From: Thermodesulfatator sp.
GTDB taxonomy: Bacteria > Desulfobacterota > Dissulfuribacteria > Dissulfuribacterales > QOAL01
Direction of reading: 5' to 3'
Assembly (NCBI GenBank): GCA_003978135.1
Contig: QOAL01000195.1
Span: forward strand, 1-5,713
Length of the DNA: 5,713 bases
The notes below the pieces were generated by a model. It saw nothing but the letters and a program-made list of their open reading frames with translations. It made no database searches and was not told the DNA's origin. The number at the start of each line of letters is the position of its first letter. Position 1 is the stretch's first letter. Below, in pieces: positions 1-4,982 of this stretch. Both the position numbers and the translations under genes were made by a program.

Positions 1-1106
1 ACTTCCCCCTTTGGTATGGCAATGCCGAGATGTGAAGCCTGGTCGTTGGCAAATGAAACTATGGCAGATACCTCCAGCTTGTCTTTTCTGGCTCCAGTAC
101 TCCTGGAAAAGGGATACCTGTTTCCAATTACCAGGAATTCCCTGGTAAAAGGTACGCCTTCTGCTGTGAAAAGGGCCACCTGTTTTAAAATGTTCTTGTC
201 CAGGTTGATCGCACGCTCAATGGAATAAAGGTGGTATTCGAACAATGCTTCCTGGCTCACATCATGGCCCAGGGGTGATGCAGGGGCAGCTGCCTTTTCC
301 ATGCCAAAATTCCTGGTGAGCACTCCAGGTTTCCTCTCCTCGTTGACATCACCTGCAACCAGCTGTACCGAGGCATTCTGGAAGGAAATACCAGAATTGT
401 TGCGAATGGTAATCCAGCCCTGGAAGGAGAGATTTTTTGCAGATGTATCCAGCACTGCCACATAATCAGCATTCCAGCTTATGCCTCGTGTAAGATATGC
501 CAGGCCTACCGGCACATCCCCATGGGTTTTTCCTTGAAGTTTGACTTTCAGTACCGGCTTGTCTCCCATGCCTTCAGGCAGCCCTGGAAATGCTATGCGG
601 CCGGGTATGGTGGTTTCTATCCTGTTGCCTATCTTGAGGACGATGCCTTTGTCCGCAGACAGCAGTGTGGCAGATATGCTTTCCTCCTTGCCGGTGTCCT
701 TGTCAGTTTTTATCAGGAAAACTTCTTTGCCAATGTAGCCCTGAAGTAGGGATTGAGGGCTAAGGGGCTTGAATATAAAGGATTTTTCCAGGATGTCTGC
801 CTTATTGCATGATACAACTGCAGACTCTGGTATTATTTTTCCGCTTACCGGGATAATGAGCGTGCTTGTTTGACCGTTTTTGAGCGACACAGATTTCTTG
901 TCCCTGACCAGGGCCATGGTTTTATAGAGAGTAAGTGACGTATTTTCCCATGTATCAGGTTTCTTTACCTGATTTTCTGCCGTGACGATTGTCGGCCCGA
1001 AAACGCCGGCAAGCAGGGTCGCCATAATGAAGATTAAGATCTTTGAATGTCTTTCCGAAATCCTGAAAAAGTTCATTTTCCTGAAAATGTAATTAAGATG
1101 CCTCAT
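1..1106 (-). CDS. Secreted DUF4139 domain protein, N-terminal part (runs off the left edge)
   Basis: The minus strand stays open from ATG at 1106 to the window edge: 368 codons with no stop. The N-terminus (residues 1-43) has a long basic stretch, a hydrophobic core (ILIFIMATLLAGVFG, residues 23-37) and a plausible signal peptidase I site after VTA (41-43), so export to the periplasm or outer face is inferred. From about residue 200 the protein reads as DUF4139: ISWNADYVAVLD (209-220), GWITIRNNSG (230-239), a VQLVAGDVN strand (247-255), then EYHLYSIERAINLDKN with KQVALF (290-313). The family has no settled function; members are beta-rich exported proteins. The ATG at 1106 has AAGGA eight bases upstream. 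The in-frame ATG at 1076 has AGGA only three bases away and would shorten the n-region of the signal, so 1106 is preferred. It lies downstream of the HDOD gene on the same strand but behind a terminator-like stem. The C-terminus is missing. Confidence 0.85.
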   Translation of the reverse strand, partial: MRHLNYIFRKMNFFRISERHSKILIFIMATLLAGVFGPTIVTAENQVKKPDTWENTSLTLYKTMALVRDKKSVSLKNGQTSTLIIPVSGKIIPESAVVSCNKADILEKSFIFKPLSPQSLLQGYIGKEVFLIKTDKDTGKEESISATLLSADKGIVLKIGNRIETTIPGRIAFPGLPEGMGDKPVLKVKLQGKTHGDVPVGLAYLTRGISWNADYVAVLDTSAKNLSFQGWITIRNNSGISFQNASVQLVAGDVNEERKPGVLTRNFGMEKAAAPASPLGHDVSQEALFEYHLYSIERAINLDKNILKQVALFTAEGVPFTREFLVIGNRYPFSRSTGARKDKLEVSAIVSFANDQASHLGIAIPKGE

Positions 1107-1164
1107 GACCTGTTTCCTTGGTTTATAATTTTTTATTTTTTTAAAATGTGTTCACGATGGTGAA
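1107..1164 (-). promoter_or_regulatory. AT-rich leader with a TTCAC-N4-GTGAA dyad before the DUF4139 gene
   Basis: Between the upstream stem-loop and the DUF4139 start lie about 35 bases of almost pure A/T containing TATAAA-like hexamers around 1120-1130. Immediately upstream is a perfect 5-bp inverted repeat with a 4-bp spacer (1151-1164). The spacing resembles FNR/CRP-family sites but the half-site is not a known consensus. No convincing -35 pairs with the AT-rich hexamers, so the exact promoter is uncertain. Confidence 0.25.
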
Positions 1165-1187
1165 AGGAATTTGTTCTGAAAGAAATG

Positions 1188-1272
1188 AAAAAAACCCCTG
1201 CCGGTTAAGAAGGATGGAGGTGGGTATGTTGGTCGTCTTTGTTGGAGATGGTACAGAGGGACCAGCAGGGGT
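1188..1272 (-). terminator. Intrinsic terminator: GC stem with U7, unusually long loop
   Basis: On the minus strand CCCCTGCTGGT (arm ending at 1261) pairs with ACCGGCAGGGG (arm starting at 1205), and the second arm runs directly into seven T (1194-1188). On the plus strand the right arm is followed by AAATGTTTTG, a poor U-tract. The C:A mismatch on that strand becomes a G-U wobble on the minus strand, so minus is the functional strand. It would stop HDOD readthrough and the candidate sRNA before the DUF4139 gene. The 55-nt loop is far larger than normal. Confidence 0.6.
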
Positions 1273-1295
1273 AAATGTTTTGTTACACTCTGATT
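1188..1295 (-). ncRNA. Candidate small RNA with a C-rich, G-poor loop
   Basis: A complete transcription unit can be read on the minus strand downstream of the HDOD stop. It has a sigma-70-like promoter (1302-1329), an expected start near 1295, and an end at seven U (1194-1188) after a GC-rich stem. The RNA would be about 105 nt. The arms at 1272-1261 and 1205-1194 form an 11-12 bp stem with a single G-U wobble and enclose a 55-nt loop. By count the loop holds 24 C and only 3 G, so it should be largely single-stranded. It displays CACCUCC, which equals the anti-Shine-Dalgarno core of 16S rRNA, and AUCUCC. No open frame with a usable start is present on this strand. C-rich exposed loops that pair with ribosome binding sites are known from several bacterial sRNAs; that this is one is inference. 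Alternatives are a long-loop terminator for the HDOD transcript, or a leader of the DUF4139 gene. Confidence 0.5.
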
Positions 1296-1301
1296 TTTTT
1301 A

Positions 1302-1329
1302 ATTAAACACGTCTTTGCCCGCATGTCAA
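1302..1329 (-). promoter_or_regulatory. Sigma-70-type promoter for the candidate sRNA
   Basis: On the minus strand a perfect -35 TTGACA (1329-1324) is followed after 16 bp by TTTAAT (1307-1302), which matches the -10 consensus at five of six bases. TTAATT, one base further, gives a 17-bp spacer. It lies in non-coding DNA 44 bases past the HDOD stop and fires toward the terminator at 1188. No protein-coding start follows before that terminator. Confidence 0.55.
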
Positions 1330-1372
1330 GGACTACAAAAGGGATACATTTCACATGCAAATCAAAAATTAT

Positions 1373-2251
1373 CTATAAAAATCCAGTAGTTATGGCCTCT
1401 GCCAGTTCTCCTATTTTTTGAAGATGTTCTTCCAGCAACGAGAGCCTGTTTGTGCCTATTCCCAGGGCATTAGCCAGGGCCGCGCTATTGCAGTTTGGCG
1501 GCTTAAGGAGGCCCATGCCCATCTCGTGACTCAAATGGTCTGCCAGTTGGACCAGTCCGCCGTGGACGTTGAACTTGGGATGGCTGACTGGCAGGTGATG
1601 GCTTGCAATTACCCTGGCATAGATTTCAGGAATACCCCAGTTTCTTGCAAGCCAGGCTCCTATGACATTATGAGGAAATCCGGCCTTTCGTTCTGCCTTT
1701 ATAAGGGAGCATTCGTGTTCCACGGCAAATTTCAGGATTTGCCTCCATTCATCCGGGAAACAGCTATCCATTACCACCCTGCCCAGGTCATGAAGAAGGC
1801 CACAGGTAAAAAACAGGTCTGTTTCCTGTAATTCCAGCTCACCTGCAAGCACCCTTGAGATCATGGCAGTGCCTATGGAGTGTTCCCAGAAGGCCTGTCT
1901 GTCAAAGCCAGATGCAGATTTTTTGCCCTTAAAGACGCTGGAAACGCTCAGGCTCAGGGCAAGGCTTCTTACTTCTGCAAAACCCAGAAATACTATGGCC
2001 CTCTGGACAGTATCTATCCTTGTTGCCGGATAATAGGCTGCACAGTTTGCCACCTTGAGCAGCTGGGTAGAAAGAGACGGGTCATGGACGATCACCTGTT
2101 CCAGCCGTCTGATGTCCCTGGGGTTGCCGGCAACGATACTAAGCACCTCCTGGGCTGCTGCAGGCAGGGGAGGGATTGATTTTATCTTGGATATTATGGC
2201 CCGTTTTCGTCTCTGGGCATCAAGATCTATTATTGGGATATTTTTTTTCAT
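1373..2251 (-). CDS. HDOD domain signalling protein
   Basis: A 292-residue cytoplasmic protein that is essentially one HDOD domain (HD-related output domain). The hallmark entry motif IPPLPAAAQEVL is at 26-37, and VIVHDPSLSTQLLKVAN (53-69) is the typical DPxLs...llkxan helix pair. HD-like metal-ligand positions are retained: H124 in WEHS, H154-D155 in GLLHDLGR, H194, H218-H219 and D238 in LADHLSHE. HDOD proteins act as signalling outputs linked to two-component, chemotaxis or cyclic-di-GMP circuits; enzymatic activity is generally not shown. There is no attached receiver, EAL or GGDEF domain, so the partner must be another protein. The only usable ATG is at 2251. It has AAGGAG just one base upstream, which is closer than usual, and no in-frame alternative start exists nearby. 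It is divergent from the small basic gene at 2420. Confidence 0.9.
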   Translation of the reverse strand: MKKNIPIIDLDAQRRKRAIISKIKSIPPLPAAAQEVLSIVAGNPRDIRRLEQVIVHDPSLSTQLLKVANCAAYYPATRIDTVQRAIVFLGFAEVRSLALSLSVSSVFKGKKSASGFDRQAFWEHSIGTAMISRVLAGELELQETDLFFTCGLLHDLGRVVMDSCFPDEWRQILKFAVEHECSLIKAERKAGFPHNVIGAWLARNWGIPEIYARVIASHHLPVSHPKFNVHGGLVQLADHLSHEMGMGLLKPPNCNSAALANALGIGTNRLSLLEEHLQKIGELAEAITTGFL

Positions 2252-2263
2252 ACTCCTTGGAGA

Positions 2264-2297
2264 AAAAGTTTTCCATTATGGATAAAAGTTTTCCATT
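2264..2297. repeat. Two direct copies of a 14-bp motif at 20-bp period
   Basis: AAAAGTTTTCCATT occurs at 2264-2277 and again at 2284-2297, an exact 20-bp period (about two helical turns). The junction also forms a near-palindrome around CCATTATGG. The pair sits 13-46 bp before the HDOD ATG and is centred about 110 bp upstream of the predicted sigma-54 start for the small gene. That is the usual distance for an enhancer-binding-protein site. A binding role is inferred from position and phasing only. Confidence 0.5.
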
Positions 2298-2304
2298 CCC
2301 TGTT

Positions 2305-2333
2305 TTTATCGGCATTAATCGGCCTTTGTTCAA
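2305..2333 (-). promoter_or_regulatory. Candidate sigma-70 promoter for the HDOD gene
   Basis: On the minus strand TTGAAC (2333-2328) and GATAAA (2310-2305) are separated by exactly 17 bp, each matching the consensus at four of six bases. The predicted start near 2298 would place the 14-bp direct repeats in the first part of the transcript, directly ahead of the ribosome binding site. Confidence 0.35.
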
Positions 2334-2365
2334 GCCATCTTTTGGATTAGAAAACGGTCTCTTGT

Positions 2366-2381
2366 TGGCAAATATCTTGCT
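2366..2381 (+). promoter_or_regulatory. Sigma-54 (RpoN) -24/-12 promoter
   Basis: The plus strand reads TGGCAA, five bases, then TTGCT. The consensus is TGGCAC-N5-TTGCW, so only one consensus position differs. GG (2367-2368) and GC (2379-2380) have the required ten-base spacing. The expected start near 2392 leaves a leader of about 28 nt before the ATG at 2420. Sigma-54 promoters need an ATP-driven activator, and the phased direct repeats 70-130 bp upstream are a natural candidate site. Confidence 0.6.
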
Positions 2382-2419
2382 TGTACTAAAAAGACAAAGG
2401 CGAAAACGAGGTGAAGGTT

Positions 2420-2704
2420 ATGATTGCGCTTAAGAAGGAACACGAACTGCCCATACCAAGCCTGACCAAGAACCAGCGTATCAAGCTCCAGGTAGAGAAG
2501 GAATATTATGAAAGCAAGATAAACTGCCTTATAGACATGAATATGCCCATGAAGCTTGTACTGCTGGCCTGCTGGGATGCTCCTGTGGAACGGGATAACC
2601 TGAGAAGCAAATGGGGTCAGCAAAGGTTCATTAAAAAATGCCTCAGATATTACAAGAAAAAACTGAAGGAAATTGAAAGACGGGAGAAAAGACTCAGGTC
2701 CTGA
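2420..2704 (+). CDS. Small, strongly basic protein of unknown function
   Basis: A 94-residue protein that I do not recognise. It has about 15 Lys and 9 Arg against 12 Asp/Glu. The last 26 residues (FIKKCLRYYKKKLKEIERREKRLRS region) form a probable long basic helix, and a second charged helix lies around 17-35. A short hydrophobic patch, MPMKLVLLACWD, is at 42-53. There is no signal peptide or convincing membrane span. Three cysteines (36, 51, 74) show no metal-site spacing. Codon use matches the neighbours, which supports it being real. The start is placed at ATG 2420 because GAGGTG ends six bases upstream. The in-frame GTG at 2411 lies inside that ribosome binding site and has only a weak AAAGG at ten bases. 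It is the lone plus-strand gene between minus-strand genes and follows the sigma-54 promoter at 2366. Nucleic-acid or partner-protein binding is possible from charge alone, but not shown. Confidence 0.7.
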   Translation: MIALKKEHELPIPSLTKNQRIKLQVEKEYYESKINCLIDMNMPMKLVLLACWDAPVERDNLRSKWGQQRFIKKCLRYYKKKLKEIERREKRLRS

Positions 2705-2712
2705 TTTTCCTT

Positions 2713-2761
2713 GGGTTTGGGGCAAAAAAATTTTTAATCTTTAAAAAAATTTTTTAAACCC
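2713..2761. terminator. AT-rich palindromic region between convergent genes
   Basis: GGGTTT (2713-2718) and AAACCC (2756-2761) bracket two A-run/T-run blocks. The right block, 2740-2758, is a perfect palindrome with 9-bp arms, and the left block (2724-2735) can pair with it. It lies just past the small gene's stop and overlaps the DUF99 stop codon, so it may end transcription from both sides. It lacks a GC-rich stem, so terminator strength is uncertain. Confidence 0.4.
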
Positions 2762-3323
2762 TACCGGTGCTTGTTCCATATACCATGGCCCCTGCAATTA
2801 GATGCGCTATCCTAAGAGGCTCTGGAATATTGCCGTAAATGGAAAATCTCTCAACCACTGCCAGGGCCTCTTCAAAGTCCAGCCCTGCTCTCTGAACAAA
2901 ACACCCGTGGCATTTCTCCATGGGGCCCATTTTCTTGATAAGATCCCATTTTTTTCTGCCCCCTGGAATCCTTGTAAAAAGCGCCTTTTTTATTGCTTTC
3001 ATGTCCGGTTGTCTTCGGGAAACGATAAGAACAGGCATATCCAGCAGACTGTGTAGCCTCCAGGCGTCTATCACATTAAATCCCGCCAAGGCTATTCCCT
3101 GAAGCATAATCAGCCCGGCGTGCTGAAAAAATTTTGAACCCTTGACCAGGCTGGCTATACGCTCTGTGGAATTTATGCCGTCCTTTCGCACCTTGCCCAT
3201 GAGTATTCCATCAAGTCTCAAGTCCGCCCAGACAGTGCCGACTATCTCCACATCTCCCTTGAAATCCCTTTCAAAGGGGCAGTCATCAAAGCCAATACAG
3301 TTTACCAGCCTCGTTTTTTTCAT
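2754..3323 (-). CDS. DUF99 / UPF0215 family protein (endonuclease V-like fold)
   Basis: A 189-residue protein with the full set of DUF99 landmarks: IGFDDCPF (10-17), LDGILMGKVRKDGINST (37-53), LQGIALAGFNVIDAW (74-88), MPVLIVSRRQPD (96-107) and the C-terminal signature IPEPLRIAHLIAGAMVYG (166-183). The family is best known from archaea and is considered structurally related to endonuclease V (RNase H-like fold). Its biochemical role is not established, so nucleic-acid cleavage is only a possibility. Q75 precedes the Gly of the LQG motif, where an endonuclease V-like DG motif would have an acid. A CHGC pair (138-141) is visible. The start at 3323 has no Shine-Dalgarno sequence (the upstream bases are C-rich) and lies 13 bases past the universal stress gene stop, so coupled translation is likely. 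A later start would cut into the conserved IGFDD strand. It is the last gene of the kinase-USP-DUF99 operon. Confidence 0.85.
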   Translation of the reverse strand: MKKTRLVNCIGFDDCPFERDFKGDVEIVGTVWADLRLDGILMGKVRKDGINSTERIASLVKGSKFFQHAGLIMLQGIALAGFNVIDAWRLHSLLDMPVLIVSRRQPDMKAIKKALFTRIPGGRKKWDLIKKMGPMEKCHGCFVQRAGLDFEEALAVVERFSIYGNIPEPLRIAHLIAGAMVYGTSTGRV

Positions 3324-3336
3324 GTGGGGGCAGAGG

Positions 3337-3789
3337 TTACTCTATCACCCAGACAGCACAGTCCCTGGCGTAGTGAACTATTTTATTGGACACACTTCCA
3401 AAGAGGAATTCCTCGGCCTTTGATACCCCGCGCCTTCCCACAACAATGGTGCCAAAGCCGTTTTGCTGCTGGTATTCCAAAATGGCCTGGGCAATGCTGA
3501 AACCCTTTGCCTCTTTTGAGACTGTTGAGATGGCAGATACCGGGATCCCCTTTTCTTCCAGGACTGTTGAAAGCCCACTCAGCACTTCCTGGGCCTTTTT
3601 TCTTTCTTCATCTTTTTTATTTTCCCATGCGTCCGCGTCGGGAAAGAGGTCCCGGTCCGGGTATCTCAGGACATAGAGAATTTCAATTTCAAAATCCTTC
3701 CTTGGACCGATTATTTCTCCCACATAAGCTGCAGCACGTTTGGCATTTTCAGATGCGTCTGCGGCAATCAATATCTTTTTCAGGTTCAT
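3337..3789 (-). CDS. Universal stress protein (UspA family), ATP-binding type
   Basis: A single-domain, cytoplasmic USP of about 150 residues, the normal family length. The first strand and acidic residue are seen in KKILIAADASENAKRAAAYV. The C-terminal nucleotide loop is intact as G-RR-G, nine residues, GS (VVGRRGVSKAEEFLFGS), followed by NKIVHYARDCAVWVIE. This G2xG9xG(S/T) pattern marks ATP-binding USPs, so it probably binds ATP and may autophosphorylate or act as a nucleotide-sensing partner. The first strand carries AADAS where VDGS is more usual. The start is placed at ATG 3789: AAAGGAG ends six bases before it, whereas the in-frame ATG at 3795 abuts that sequence with no spacer. It sits 12 bases after the kinase stop and 13 bases before the DUF99 gene, so the three are almost certainly co-transcribed. 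Confidence 0.92.
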   Translation of the reverse strand: MNLKKILIAADASENAKRAAAYVGEIIGPRKDFEIEILYVLRYPDRDLFPDADAWENKKDEERKKAQEVLSGLSTVLEEKGIPVSAISTVSKEAKGFSIAQAILEYQQQNGFGTIVVGRRGVSKAEEFLFGSVSNKIVHYARDCAVWVIE

Positions 3790-3801
3790 GACCATCTCCT
3801 T

Positions 3802-4767
3802 TCATGATTTTTTAATTTCCTTGATGCATGGTTCAAGTTCGGCAAGAAATTCATCCACGCTTTCATAAAAGATTTCCGCCCGGTTTGAAAAATGCATTAG
3901 GACCAGGTTTAATTTTTCAGGGATATATGGAAAAAGTTTTCGAAGGTTTACTATCCTGTTCTTGTAAAGCAGCGAAAAATCACCCTGGTTGAAGGCAGCA
4001 GCCGTGTCTGGAGAAAATCCCTGGGAAGCCAGGTTTGACAGGGTGTAAATCTGTTTCCCCACAAGAAAAATGAGCAGGCTGCCAAGGCCAAAGATATCAA
4101 GGCCAAAGGGGTTTTCCTCAAATTCATAGGTGTAATCAAAATCAATCCAGCGGTATCTGCCTGAGCCGTGTTCTATCCAGAGATGATCCCGTCTTATGTC
4201 TCCGTGAATTTCCTGGTGGTCATGCAGATATCTTATGGCCAGGCAGGAATCCAGGAATTTTTCCAGGATGGCAGGAAGATGTTCGTGGAAATAATCCCTG
4301 TGGGGTACTTCCAGTTCAAAGACATGATGATCCAGTCTTTTCCCTTTTATTACCTGGATAATGCGGACTATGTTTCCCTTCTTGTCAAATCTTGAAAAGC
4401 CCTGCATAAATCTCAGATCATCCCGGACCAGATCCAGGATACGGGCCTCTTTTTCAGGGCTGCGGTAGCAGGGTATCTCAAGGCTTCCAAGCTTTAACAT
4501 AAATTTTTCATGAAAGACCAGCTTAAGTATCCTGCGCTCCCCGGTCTCAAGGTGGATGCATCTTTTAACCCAGTATTTTGGATCCTCTATGCCGAAACTG
4601 CGTTCCGCCTCGTCCCTGAGCACAAGGTAATGCTGGTTGTCGATCTCGATAACATCCCCGTAAGAGATATTCATGTAAGAAGTGGTATCCGTGAATATCT
4701 TTCCGTATTCCCCAAGAGAAAGGGATGGCCTCAGCCTCTTTACGAGCTCTTTGACTTCATGTGACAT
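3802..4767 (-). CDS. Atypical protein kinase-fold protein
   Basis: A 321-residue soluble protein with a recognisable kinase core. K82 in ILKLVF is the likely beta-3 lysine, and E105 or E107 in SPEKEARIL the alpha-C glutamate. The catalytic loop IHGDIRRDHLWIE (187-199) has D190 as base, and the metal-binding DFD (209-211) replaces DFG. GLDIFGLGSLL (222-232) matches the alpha-F segment DxxxLG of Ser/Thr kinases. Odd points: HGD rather than HRD, Arg192 in place of Lys, His195 where the metal-binding Asn is normal, and no clear Gly-rich loop. The first 60 residues are not recognised. It could be an active kinase of a divergent family or a pseudokinase; substrates are unknown. The start at 4767 has GGAG seven bases upstream, and an earlier ATG in the leader is out of frame. 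As first gene of the operon with a universal stress protein, that protein is the obvious candidate partner. Confidence 0.8.
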   Translation of the reverse strand: MSHEVKELVKRLRPSLSLGEYGKIFTDTTSYMNISYGDVIEIDNQHYLVLRDEAERSFGIEDPKYWVKRCIHLETGERRILKLVFHEKFMLKLGSLEIPCYRSPEKEARILDLVRDDLRFMQGFSRFDKKGNIVRIIQVIKGKRLDHHVFELEVPHRDYFHEHLPAILEKFLDSCLAIRYLHDHQEIHGDIRRDHLWIEHGSGRYRWIDFDYTYEFEENPFGLDIFGLGSLLIFLVGKQIYTLSNLASQGFSPDTAAAFNQGDFSLLYKNRIVNLRKLFPYIPEKLNLVLMHFSNRAEIFYESVDEFLAELEPCIKEIKKS

Positions 4768-4982
4768 GACATGTCTCCATTTGAAAGGAAAAACAAAAAT
4801 AATAAGTTCCAGTCAAATTATACTATAGGTATTCATTTCATTTCCCGAAACGGTTGGTGGAAAGATTTTCTGCCTAAGGAGAAGATTTGGTTGAGCGCAA
4901 TACCAGATTCCTGATTAACACGGACGAACATAACTGACGATAGGAAGATAAAATAAAAAAAGCACGAAATCTCCAGGAGCAC
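4768..4982. other. Divergent intergenic region between the kinase operon and the EAL-HDOD gene
   Basis: This region must hold both promoters. On the minus strand a perfect TATAAT (4822-4817) with overlapping TATAGT (4827-4822) gives a leader of about 40 nt to the kinase, but no good -35 lies at standard spacing. On the plus strand no convincing promoter is seen. AAGGAG (4876-4881) followed after five bases by TTG begins a possible 16-codon frame (4887-4937, MVERNTRFLINTDEHN if initiated), too short to call. I found no cyclic-di-GMP riboswitch core and no strong hairpin. Confidence 0.4.

Noticed and set aside
522..749. Plus-strand frames of 65-75 codons inside the DUF4139 gene
   Set aside because: The minus strand is open for 368 codons with a recognisable domain and signal peptide; these are antisense shadows.
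1418..1831. 137-codon plus-strand frame inside the HDOD gene
   Set aside because: It is antisense to conserved HDOD motifs (HD, HH, D) and has no recognisable domain.
2696..2714. CAGGTCCTG hairpin with a T-run at the end of the small gene as a simple terminator
   Set aside because: The stem would have a one-base loop, which cannot form, and the T-run is only four bases.
2330..2725. 131-codon minus-strand frame opposite the small basic gene
   Set aside because: Its hydrophobic, Phe/Leu-rich product is what the reverse of a Lys/Glu-rich gene gives. It covers the sigma-54 promoter and shows no domain, while the plus frame has a good ribosome binding site and neighbour-like codon use.
4852..4873. 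Possible sigma-54 promoter upstream of the EAL-HDOD gene (GG...CTGC)
   Set aside because: The GG-to-GC distance is eleven bases instead of ten and the flanking consensus is poor.
4768..4982. Cyclic-di-GMP riboswitch ahead of the EAL-HDOD gene
   Set aside because: I looked for the GEMM core elements and tetraloop-receptor pattern and found none.
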